Part shown: piece by piece, positions 1 through 8,295 of the stretch
Layout of the letters: the number at the start of each line of letters is the position of its first letter
How positions within the stretch are numbered: position 1 is the stretch's first letter
NCBI GenBank assembly: GCA_964243435.1
Contig: CAXTFM010000073.1
Span: 1-16,676, forward strand
DNA: 16,676 nt
DNA from: RH-AL1 sp964243435
GTDB lineage: Bacteria; Pseudomonadota; Alphaproteobacteria; Rhizobiales; Beijerinckiaceae
Direction of reading: 5' to 3'
Program-made: the position numbers and the translations under genes
The notes under the pieces: generated by a model
Told to the model about the DNA's origin: nothing
The model's input: the letters and a program-made list of their open reading frames with translations, nothing else
The model's database searches: none

Positions 1-425
<425 letters not shown>

Positions 426-438
426 AGGCCCAACCCCC

Positions 439-1044
439 GTGCTGAAACAGATCCGCCCCGCCCTCGTCGTCGTCGTCGCGCTGACGCTCCTGACCGGCCT
501 CGCCTACCCCCTCGCCGTCACCGGCCTCGCCGCCCTCGCCTTCCCGCACCAGGCGGAAGGCAGCCTCGTCGAACGCGACGGAAAGGTCGTCGGCTCGACG
601 CTCATCGCGCAGGAGTTCAAGGGCGACGGCTATTTCCACCCTCGTCCCTCCGCCACCACGGCGCCGGACCCCGCCGACGCCACCAAGACCGTGCCGGCGC
701 CCTACAACGCGCAGAACTCCGGCGGCTCCAACCTCGGCCCGACGAGCAAGGCGCTGATCGACCGCATCAAGGGCGACGCCGACAAGCTGCGGGCCGAGAA
801 CCCCGGCGCCGCGGTGCCGGCCGAACTCGTGACCACCTCCGCTTCCGGCCTCGACCCCGACCTGTCCCCCGAGGCGGCGCTGTTCCAGGTGCCGCGCGTC
901 GCCAAGGCGCGCGGGATCGGCGCCGACCAGCTGCGGGCGCTGGTCGACGACCACACGGCGCGCCGCGCGCTCGGCTTGTTCGGCGAGCCGCACGTCAACG
1001 TGCTCGACCTCAACCTGGCGCTGGACGCCCTGCCCAAGGCATGA
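439..1044 (+). CDS. kdpC: KdpC, K+-transporting ATPase subunit C
   Basis: KdpC is the small single-span subunit of the KdpFABC potassium pump and helps assemble the complex. The 201-residue product has an N-terminal membrane helix at about residues 7-35 and then a soluble domain. It carries the family signatures GSTLIAQEF, YFHPRPSAT and YNAQNSGGSNLGPTSKAL, and ends with the typical VNVLDLNLALD region. The start is GTG at 439, chosen because translation from it gives the standard KdpC N-terminus (MLKQIRPAL) and leaves 13 bases after the kdpB stop. Length is usual for the family. kdpD starts 69 bases downstream, so one kdp(A)BCDE transcript is likely. No KdpF is visible because that end of the operon is outside the window. 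Confidence 0.97.
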   Translation: MLKQIRPALVVVVALTLLTGLAYPLAVTGLAALAFPHQAEGSLVERDGKVVGSTLIAQEFKGDGYFHPRPSATTAPDPADATKTVPAPYNAQNSGGSNLGPTSKALIDRIKGDADKLRAENPGAAVPAELVTTSASGLDPDLSPEAALFQVPRVAKARGIGADQLRALVDDHTARRALGLFGEPHVNVLDLNLALDALPKA

Positions 1045-1113
1045 GGGCGCGACGCGAGGGCGGGGCATGAGCGCCGCCGCGATGCGTGGCGGATGATCTG
1101 GTAGGGTCGGCGC

Positions 1114-3806
1114 ATGGATCGCGACCAACGCCCGTCCCCCGACGCCCTGCTGCGCACGATGCGGGGTGCCACGCCGCGCGCCGGGCGCCTCAAGATCTTC
1201 CTCGGCGCGGCGCCGGGGGTCGGCAAGACCTACGCCATGCTTGAAGCGGCGAGGGCGCGCCTGCGGGAGGGCGTGGACGTGGTCGCCGCCGTGGTGGAAA
1301 CCCACGGCCGCGCCGAAACGCAGGCGCTGCTCGCCGACTTGGACGTCATCCCCCGCCGCGTCGTCGACTACCGCGCCCGGAGCCTCGACGAGATGGACCT
1401 CGACGCCGTGCTCGCGCGCCGCCCGGCCCTCGCCCTCGTCGACGAGCTCGCCCATTCGAACGCGGAGGGCAGCCGCCACCCCAAGCGCTTCAACGACGTG
1501 GAGGAGCTGCTCGACGCCGGCATCGACGTGTACACCACCCTCAACGTGCAGCACGTCGAGAGCCTCAACACGGTGGTCGCCCAGATCACCCGCATCCGCG
1601 TCCGCGAGATCGTGCCGGACCGCATCCTCGACCGCGCGGACGACATCGAGGCGGTCGACATCGCGCCCGACGACCTCATCCAGCGCCTCCAGGACGGCAA
1701 GGTCTACGTGCCGCGCCAGGCCGAGCGGGCGCTGCGCAACTTCTTCTCGCCCGGCAACCTCACGGCGCTGCGCGAGCTGGCGCTGCGGCGCACGGCGCAG
1801 CGCGTCGACGCGCAGCTCCTCGCCCACATGCGGTCCAACGCCATCGCCGGTCCCTGGGCCGCGGGAGAGCGCGTGCTGGTGTGCCTCGGCGACGGCGTGG
1901 AGGCGAGCGGGCTGGTGCACCACGCCAAGCGCGTCGCCGACCGCCTGCACGCCGCCGCCATCGCCCTCCACGTCGAAACCGAGCGCGGCGCACGGCGCGG
2001 CGACGCCGGGCGCGACACGGTCGCCGACGTCATGCGCCTCGCCGGCCGCCTCGGCATGGAGGCGGTCACCGTGCCGGGCGGGGGCCGGCGCGTCGCCGAC
2101 GACGTGCTCGCCTACGCCCGCGCCAACAACGTCACGCAGATCATCGTCGGCAAGGCGACGCGCCCGCGCTGGTTCGAATGGCTCCACGGCTCCGTCGTCT
2201 TCGACCTCGTGCGCCGCGCCGGGGACCTCGGCGTCCACGTCGTCGCGGCACCGGCCACCAAGCGGCACGGCGGCGCGCGCGCGGCTGGCGCGCCGGCGCT
2301 GTCGCCCTACGCCGTCGCGTCCGGCTGCGTGGCCGCCGCGCTCGCCGTCGCGCTTGCCGTGCAGCCGGTGCTCGGCACGCGCAACGTCAGCCTGGTGTTC
2401 CTCACGGCGATCGTCGGCGCCGCCATCGCGACGGGGCTCTACCCTTCGCTGCTCGCGGTGCTGCTGTCGACGCTCGCCGTCAACTTCTTCTTCCTGCCGC
2501 CGCTCTACACCTTCACCATCGCCGACCCGACCAACGTCGCCGCCCTGTTCTTCTTCACCGTGGTGGCGCTGCTGGTGTCGAACCTCACCGCGCGGGTGCG
2601 TGGCCAGGCGCTCATCGCGCGCCGCCGCGCCCGCACCACGGAGGCGCTGTACTCCTTCTCGCGCAAGCTCGCCGGCTGCGTCGGGGTCGACGACGTGCTG
2701 TGGGCGACCGCCTACCAGATCGCCTCCATGCTCGACGTGCGCGTGGTGCTGCTGCTTCCGGAGGGCGAGGCGCTGGCGGTGCGCGCCGGCTACCCCCCGG
2801 AGGACGAGCTCGCCGAGGCCGACCTCGCCGCCGCGCACTGGACCTGGAGCCGCGACACGCCCGCCGGGCGCGGCGCCGACACCCTGCCCGGCGCCCAACG
2901 CTATTTCGCGCCGCTGCGCACCGGGCGCGGCCCCGTCGGCGTGGTCGGCCTCGACCGCGACGCGCCCGGCCCGCTGCTGACGCCCGACGCGCAGCGCCTG
3001 TTCGACGCGCTCCTCGACCAGAGCGCGCTCGCGGTGGAACGCGTCAACCTCGCCTCGGACCTCGACCGGGCGCGCCGCCTCGCGGAAACCGACAAGCTGC
3101 GCTCGGCCCTGCTCACCTCCATTTCGCACGACCTGCGCACGCCGCTCGCCTCGGTGCTCGGCGCGGCGACCACGCTGCGCGACCTCGGCCCGGCGCTCGA
3201 CGACGACGCGAAAGCGGGGCTGGTCGGCACGGTGGTCGAGGAGGCCGAACGGCTCAACCGCTTCATCGCCAACCTGCTCGACATGACGCGGCTCGAATCG
3301 GGGGCGGTGCGTCCCAACATGGTGCCGGCCGACGTCGGCGACCTCGTCGGCGCCGCGCTCGCCCGCGCCGCGCCCATCCTCGCCAACCACCGCGTCAGCG
3401 TCGCGGTGGGCGCCGAACTGCCGCCGGTCAGCCTCGACCCCGTGCTGTTCGAGCAGGTGCTGTTCAACCTCATCGACAACGCCGCCAAATACGCCGACGG
3501 CGGCACCACGGTGCGGGTGCGGGCGTGGCGCGAAGGCGAGCGCGTCGCGCTGGAGGTCGCCGACGAGGGTCCGGGCATCCCCGCGGACGAGGTCGAAACC
3601 GTGTTCGAGAAGTTCTACCGGGCGCGCAAGGGCGACCGGGTGCGGCCCGGCACCGGCCTCGGCCTCGCCATCGCGCGCGGCTTCGTCGAGGCGATGGGCG
3701 GCACGATCGAGGCCGGCAACCGCGTCGACCGCAGCGGCGCGAGCATGGTGCTGCGCATGCCCGTCGCCGTGCCCCCGGCCGAGGCCGCCGTGCCGGATGC
3801 CGCGGC

Positions 3807-3810
<4 letters not shown>
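1114..3810 (+). CDS. kdpD: KdpD, osmosensitive K+ channel sensor histidine kinase
   Basis: KdpD is the membrane sensor kinase that controls kdp expression in response to K+ limitation and phosphorylates KdpE. The 898-residue product has all the parts in family order. A KdpD N-terminal domain has a Walker A-like GAAPGVGKTY (residues 31-40) and a DELAHSN motif (110-116). A universal-stress-protein-like domain follows at about 245-375. Four closely packed membrane segments lie at about 396-493 and a GAF-like region at about 515-650. The kinase core has phospho-acceptor His672 in ISHDLRTPLAS, the N box NLIDN ending at Asn789, the G1 box DEGPGIP from 817 and the G2 box GTGLGL from 846. All catalytic residues appear intact. 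The TGA stop overlaps the kdpE start (ATGA), indicating translational coupling. The ATG at 1114 is preceded by a weak AGGG ribosome-binding site, so the start is probable rather than certain. Confidence 0.97.
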
Positions 3811-4496
<686 letters not shown>

Positions 4497-4553
4497 GGCG
4501 CGGCGGCGCTGGCACGGCGCTTGAACGTTTCGCGCCGCGCACCGTTGGCTGCA

Positions 4554-4760
4554 ATGATTACAAGGCACGACGCGCTAGCCTACGCGCGCGAAGTCTACGC
4601 GGCCTGCGCGACGGTGGGGTTCGCCGATGCGGAGGTCGCCCGGCTCAAGGCGATGCTCGACGCGGGCGACGCCGTCAACGCCGGCGAACTGGTCGCCGCC
4701 GCGCGGCTGGCGCAGTCGCGGTCGGTCGCCTGGGTCGGGTCGGACGACAGGGAAAGGTGA
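4554..4760 (+). CDS. small hypothetical protein, 68 aa
   Basis: I do not recognise this ORF. It starts at ATG 4554, 57 bases after kdpE, and ends at TGA 4758-4760. The product is soluble, Ala-rich and predicted mostly helical, beginning MITRHDALAYAREVYAACA and containing VARLKAMLDAGDAV and ELVAAARLAQS. It has one Cys and no membrane span or signal peptide. Third codon positions are almost all G or C after the first few codons, as in the neighbouring genes, which favours real coding. There is no strong ribosome-binding site before the ATG; an in-frame TTG at 4521 is a less likely start. It lies 11 bases before the next small ORF and could share a transcript with it and with kdpE. It may be a conserved small protein, but a chance ORF cannot be ruled out. 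Confidence 0.55.
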   Translation: MITRHDALAYAREVYAACATVGFADAEVARLKAMLDAGDAVNAGELVAAARLAQSRSVAWVGSDDRER

Positions 4761-4771
4761 CGGGGGAGCAC

Positions 4772-4936
4772 ATGGCGCAGGACGAGGACAAGGCGAAGAC
4801 GGCGCAGCCCTTCGCGGACAACAACGACGTGCCGTGGCAGAACGTGACCGGGGGCGAGCCCAAGCCGCGTTCCGACGCGGTCGACGATCCCAAGAAGCGG
4901 GACGAGGCGAACAAGGTCACGCAGCGACAGGAATAA
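4772..4936 (+). CDS. small, highly charged hypothetical protein, 54 aa
   Basis: I do not recognise a family. The ORF runs from ATG 4772 to TAA 4934-4936 and has a strong ribosome-binding site, GGGGGAG, about five bases before the start. That is the best support that it is translated. The product is short, very hydrophilic and probably disordered: MAQDEDKAKTAQPFADNNDV, then a PWQNVTGGEPKPRSDAVDDP segment and a Lys/Arg/Glu/Gln-rich tail ending VTQRQE. It has no Cys, His or membrane segment. The composition resembles small, heat-stable, stress-related hydrophilic proteins found in Rhizobiales, but this is only a resemblance. It starts 11 bases after the stop of the preceding small ORF and converges on the minus-strand remnant ending at 4950. 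Confidence 0.6.
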   Translation: MAQDEDKAKTAQPFADNNDVPWQNVTGGEPKPRSDAVDDPKKRDEANKVTQRQE

Positions 4937-4949
4937 ACCGCGCGCGGCC

Positions 4950-5109
4950 TCACAACAGCCCGGCGAGCGGCGGGATGACCAGGACGAGCACCAGCAGCCC
5001 GGGGATGCCCGACGGAAAGTAGCCGGCATCGAGCAGGCCGGCCGACGGCTGGCCGCCGAGGGCCGCCGGCACGACAACGATGATCGGGATGAGGGACGAT
5101 GGCGTTCAC
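4950..5109 (-). pseudogene. DUF3309-like mini membrane protein, apparently frameshifted
   Basis: On the minus strand the frame ending at TGA (4952-4950) encodes LIPIIVVVPAALGG, then a short Pro/Gly/Ser segment, then DAGYFPSGIPGLLVLVLVIP ending LAGLL. This matches the shape of the roughly 50-residue DUF3309 family: hydrophobic half, GYxPSG turn, hydrophobic half, end. That frame has a stop (TGA) just upstream and no ATG; its only start is an internal GTG at 5072. A plausible start, GTG at 5109 with GAGG eight bases before it, lies in a neighbouring frame and reads MNAIVP. Joining it to the conserved frame requires removing one base between about 5090 and 5098. The reading is therefore a gene broken by a one-base insertion, or a sequencing error. 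The family assignment is from memory of its pattern. Confidence 0.5.
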
Positions 5110-5233
5110 GAGGCTGGCCTCGCGCCCTGCCCCTGCGGACGACAACCGTCCGCCAGCCTGACGCGGCATGAGTGTTGAAACCGTCCGATGGCCACTGCCG
5201 CCGGGCGGCGCGATCATCCCGCAACCGTCGCGC

Positions 5234-5899
5234 CTAGATCTCGTCGTAGCGGTCGATGCGCCAGCCTTCGCCTTCGGCGCCGGCCTGCCAGTCGCCCCAC
5301 GCGGGCAGGGCCATCATCGCATCCATGTAGGCGCGCGTCGCCGCGCCGACCGGCTGCGCGTAGGCGTGGAGGCGGTTGACGACGGGTGCGAACATCGCGT
5401 CCGCCGCGCCGAACGCCCCGAACAGGAAGCGGCCGCCGGCGGCGATGCCGAAACCGTCGCGCGCGGCGGCGAAGGCCGCCTCCAGCCGGGCGACGTCGGC
5501 CGCGACGGCTGCGGTGGCGGCCAGATCGAGGGACAACGGCCTCGGCGCCCGGCGCATGTTCATCGGCAGGGCGCGCCGCAGCGCGGCGAAGCCCGCGTGC
5601 ATTTCCGCCGCCAGCGCGCGGGCGAGGGCGCGGGCGGCGCGCTCGCGCGGCCAGATCGCGAGATCGGGATGGGTTTCGGCGACGTATTCGACGATCGCCA
5701 GCGTTTCCCAGATGCGGGTCGCGCCGTCGACCAGCACCGGCAGCTTGCCGGTCGGGCTTTCGGCACGGATCATCGCCGCCGTGTCGGGGCGGTCGAGGGG
5801 GATCACCACCTCGTCGAAGGGGAGCGAAAAGGCGCGCAGCAGCAGCCAGGGCCGCATCGACCACGACGAATAGGCCTTGTTGGCGATGATGAGCTTCAT
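5234..5899 (-). CDS. glutathione S-transferase family protein
   Basis: This is a cytosolic glutathione S-transferase (GST) of 221 residues, the usual length. Such proteins join glutathione to electrophiles or act as isomerases; the substrate cannot be inferred. The N-terminal thioredoxin-like domain (about 1-78) begins MKLIIANKAYSSWSMRPWLL and has SPTGKLPVL with cis-proline Pro54 and WETLAIVEYVAE, where Glu65-Thr66 replaces the common Glu-Ser of the glutathione site. Ser11, Ser12 or Ser14 is the likely catalytic hydroxyl. The helical C-terminal domain covers about 85-215. The start at 5899 was chosen over the upstream in-frame ATG (5986) because it begins directly with the conserved beta strand. 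The ribosome-binding site is weak. The gene lies 43 bases after the AMP-binding-like gene on the same strand, so they may be cotranscribed. Confidence 0.9.
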   Translation of the reverse strand: MKLIIANKAYSSWSMRPWLLLRAFSLPFDEVVIPLDRPDTAAMIRAESPTGKLPVLVDGATRIWETLAIVEYVAETHPDLAIWPRERAARALARALAAEMHAGFAALRRALPMNMRRAPRPLSLDLAATAAVAADVARLEAAFAAARDGFGIAAGGRFLFGAFGAADAMFAPVVNRLHAYAQPVGAATRAYMDAMMALPAWGDWQAGAEGEGWRIDRYDEI

Positions 5900-5942
5900 G
5901 GGCGACGCGTCTTGGACCGGGAAAGGGCTGGTTGGGCGGGCG

Positions 5943-7034
5943 TCAACGCGGATCGGCGCCGTGCATCCGGTTCTCCGCCCGGGCACGGTTGAGCTGCGCG
6001 CCGAGCCCGTCGGCGGCGCCGAGGCCGGCCGCGCGGCGCGGCCAATCGGCCTCGCCGCCGTGGCGCGCCTGCGCCAGCACGGCGTCCTCGCCGAAGGCGT
6101 AAAGGTCGACCACCGGCGCGCCGGCGGTAAGGGCGTCCGGCAGCGCGAACCCGTCCACGTCGGCGAAGCGCGACACCAGGATCAGCGACGACGAGGTCGG
6201 CGCCGCGTCGGCGATCCGCGTGCCGGCGGCGGCGGGGACGAGGATGTGGGCGCCGGGGGCTGCGTCGCAATGCTGGAGGAAGCGCCGGGCGTCGAAGGGG
6301 CCGTGCAGCACCAGGCCCGCCGCGCCGACGAGGGCGGCGAAGGGGCCGCCGACCAGCCCGGCACGTGTCGCCGGCGGCAGCAGGGCGAGGACGCGCTTCG
6401 AGGGGTCGATCTGCGCCTGCTCGACGAGCGACAGCGCGTCGGCGAACAGCGACGCCTGGCGGTGCGACACCGGCACCGCGCCGGCGAAGGTCGCGATGGT
6501 GGGCATTTCGAGGAGCGCCGCCTCCCCGGCCGCGTCGGCTTCGGCGGCGTCGAGCACGGCCGGGGAAATGTCCGCGGCGCCGTCGACACGGCCGGGTCCG
6601 TGCGTGAGGATCCCGCGGATGTTCTCGGCGGCGGCGGCGGCGGCGAGGTAGGTGTCGCCGAGGTCGAGCGTGCCGCAGCGCGTCGGGCCGATCAGCGCCG
6701 CCGCCCCGCAGGCCTGCGCGAAGCCGGCGAGCTCCACCGGCCCGGCGTGGCACGGCGCCAGCACCGGCTCGATCCCGATGCGCAGCGCGGCGGCGGTGGC
6801 GACCAGCGTCATCGCCTGCGCCCCGGCGACGACCAGCACGCGTTCCCCGCGCGCCAGGCCGTACCTGCGCAGCTCGGCGGCGAGGCGGCGCGTGCGGCGG
6901 GCGACGGCGGCGGCGCTCCACGCGCCGGCGTCGTCCTCGATCAGCACGTGCTCGGGGCTGTTGGCGGCGGCCGTGTCGAGGAGCGCGTTGAGCCCGCTCG
7001 ATGATGGCAGCTCGCGGGCCCCGTGCAGGTTCAT
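5943..7034 (-). CDS. truncated, motif-poor homologue of AMP-forming acyl-CoA synthetases
   Basis: The 363-residue product resembles the N-terminal domain of the ANL (adenylating enzyme) superfamily. It has GLNALLDTAAANSPEHVLIE at the start, a LAAELRRYGLARGERVLVVA segment (51-70), and LLPPATRAGLVGGPFAALVG (218-237), which resembles the family's core. The diagnostic ATP-binding loop TSGTTGxPK is not present: the equivalent place reads TIATFAGAVPVSHR (179-192). A remnant of the YGxTE motif may be LYAFGED (311-317). The C-terminal domain that carries the catalytic lysine is missing, so the protein is far shorter than the usual 500 or more residues. Adenylation activity is therefore unlikely; a structural or regulatory role is only a guess. 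The start at 7034 was preferred over the ATG at 7040 because GGAG lies six bases before it. Confidence 0.72.
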   Translation of the reverse strand: MNLHGARELPSSSGLNALLDTAAANSPEHVLIEDDAGAWSAAAVARRTRRLAAELRRYGLARGERVLVVAGAQAMTLVATAAALRIGIEPVLAPCHAGPVELAGFAQACGAAALIGPTRCGTLDLGDTYLAAAAAAENIRGILTHGPGRVDGAADISPAVLDAAEADAAGEAALLEMPTIATFAGAVPVSHRQASLFADALSLVEQAQIDPSKRVLALLPPATRAGLVGGPFAALVGAAGLVLHGPFDARRFLQHCDAAPGAHILVPAAAGTRIADAAPTSSSLILVSRFADVDGFALPDALTAGAPVVDLYAFGEDAVLAQARHGGEADWPRRAAGLGAADGLGAQLNRARAENRMHGADPR

Positions 7035-7395
7035 GTCCATCTCCGACGATCGGCGGCGTCGAGGGCTAAACGATCGCGCCGCGATTCGCATGCGCCGCCT
7101 GTTCGCCGCTGTCAAAGGGCGGGGCTGAGACGCGGTGCCAGGACGCGGCGCCGAGACGCGGCGGCGCGCACGCGCCACATGAAATGTCCGCAAGCGCGAC
7201 CCCGCCCACTTGTCGCCGTATTACGCAGCAAAGAGCTTGCGACATTCCGCGGGGAGGCCCGGGCGGCGCGGCGCAACCGGTGCGGGCGCGTCCGGCAGCG
7301 CTTGGAGCCGGCGCCGGCGGGCCCGCCCTTCGACCACGACTTCCGCTGCCCGGCGCGAACCATCCGGCGCGAACACCCTTTTGAAAGGATCAACC
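7035..7395. other. divergent intergenic region between the AMP-binding-like gene and the IalB-type gene
   Basis: This 361-base stretch has no convincing gene. Open frames crossing it have the Arg-rich composition typical of unused frames in GC-rich DNA. It must hold the promoters of both flanking genes, which point away from each other, but no clear -35/-10 pair could be assigned. It contains a three-unit 13-base direct repeat (7129-7167). An AT-richer patch at about 7210-7245 includes a spaced inverted repeat, TGTCGC and GCGACA, about 22 bases apart, which is a possible operator. The IalB-type gene's ribosome-binding site AAAGGA lies at its right edge. Confidence 0.5.
7129..7167. repeat. three tandem 13-bp direct repeats
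   Basis: Three units follow one another with an exact 13-base period: GACGCGGTGCCAG (7129-7141), GACGCGGCGCCGA (7142-7154) and GACGCGGCGGCGC (7155-7167). The first seven bases are identical in all three. The array lies outside any supported gene, between two divergent genes, so it could be a set of binding sites for a regulator. In DNA this rich in G and C, short tandem duplication by slippage is an equally good explanation. Confidence 0.55.
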
Positions 7396-8172
7396 ATGCC
7401 GCGTCACCTCAAGCGCACGCTGACGCTGACCCTGCTGGGCGGTTGCCTCGGCTTGGCAGCGGTCCTGGCGCCCGCCCTCGCCGCCCCGCCGAAGAAGAAG
7501 CCGGCGGCCCCGGCCGACGCGCCGGCCGCCGCCCAGCCCACCGACAACGCCACGGCAGCCCCCGCGGGCGCGCCGGGCGCCGCGGGCGCACAGAACAACC
7601 ACCTCGCCCTGATCGCCACCCAGAAGGAGTGGACCAAGGTGTGCGGCAAGGACCCGACCGCCAACAAGCAGGTGTGCTACACGACGCGCGACTTCAGCGC
7701 CGAGGCCGGCAAGCCGCCGGTGCTCGCGCTCGCCGTGTACGACGTCCAGGGCGACGACACGCGCATCGTGCGCATGCTGATGCCGATCGGCCTGATGCTG
7801 CGCCCCGGCTTCCGCTTCGCCGTCGACACCGGATCGACCACGGACGGCACCTACGAGATCTGCTTCCCCAACGGCTGCTTCGCCGAAGCCAAGATCAAGG
7901 GGAACACCCTTGATGCGATGAAGAAGGGCAAGATGATCAGCGTCAGCGTGCGCAACCGCGACAACGCGGAAGTGGTGTTCGACACGCCGCTCGAAGGCTT
8001 CGGTTCGTCCTTCGACGGCGCGGCGATCGATCCCAAGGTGCTGCAGGAACAGCAGCAGAAGCTCCAGGCCGAGTTGCAGAAGCGGGCGGAGGACGAGCGC
8101 AAGAAGCTCGAAGCCACCGCCAAGAACAGCCCGACGGGCGGCGCCGCGGTGCCGGGGACGGCCGGCAAGTAG
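7396..8172 (+). CDS. IalB-family (invasion-associated locus B) exported protein
   Basis: IalB-family proteins are small exported proteins common in Rhizobiales. IalB of Bartonella is linked to red-cell invasion, but most members have no known function. The 258-residue product has a signal peptide (about 1-29: basic start, hydrophobic core, likely cut after APALA). A disordered Ala/Pro/Lys linker follows (about 30-68). The IalB domain (about 72-213) contains WTKVCGKD, KQVCYTTRDF, MLMPIGLMLRPGFRFAVD and YEICFPNGCFAEAKI. Four cysteines (83, 94, 156, 161) suit two disulfides in the periplasm. A C-terminal coiled coil rich in Gln, Glu and Lys (about 214-243) and a short loose tail are additions to the usual domain. 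The start at 7396 has AAAGGA about six bases upstream. It stands alone on the plus strand; the scaffold gap begins 24 bases after its stop. Confidence 0.9.
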   Translation: MPRHLKRTLTLTLLGGCLGLAAVLAPALAAPPKKKPAAPADAPAAAQPTDNATAAPAGAPGAAGAQNNHLALIATQKEWTKVCGKDPTANKQVCYTTRDFSAEAGKPPVLALAVYDVQGDDTRIVRMLMPIGLMLRPGFRFAVDTGSTTDGTYEICFPNGCFAEAKIKGNTLDAMKKGKMISVSVRNRDNAEVVFDTPLEGFGSSFDGAAIDPKVLQEQQQKLQAELQKRAEDERKKLEATAKNSPTGGAAVPGTAGK

Positions 8173-8195
8173 TCTACGCGAGACGACTCCGGGCG

Positions 8196-8295
8196 NNNNN
8201 NNNNNNNNNNNNNNNNNNNNNNNNNNNNNNNNNNNNNNNNNNNNNNNNNNNNNNNNNNNNNNNNNNNNNNNNNNNNNNNNNNNNNNNNNNNNNNN
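8196..8295. other. assembly gap (100 N)
   Basis: Exactly 100 undetermined bases, the conventional placeholder for a scaffold gap of unknown true length. The gap removes the 3' end of the minus-strand multicopper-oxidase-like gene and whatever lies between it and the IalB-type gene. The two sides are joined by scaffolding, so their order and orientation are less certain than elsewhere. Confidence 0.99.

Noticed and set aside
1068..1097. Nine-codon ATG frame between kdpC and kdpD
   Set aside because: Too short, no strong ribosome-binding site and no resemblance to KdpF or a known leader peptide.
7435..7446. Possible lipoprotein box (LLGGC, Cys17) in the IalB-type signal peptide
   Set aside because: The hydrophobic core continues for about 12 residues after Cys17 and a standard signal peptidase I site (APALA) follows, so ordinary cleavage is more likely.
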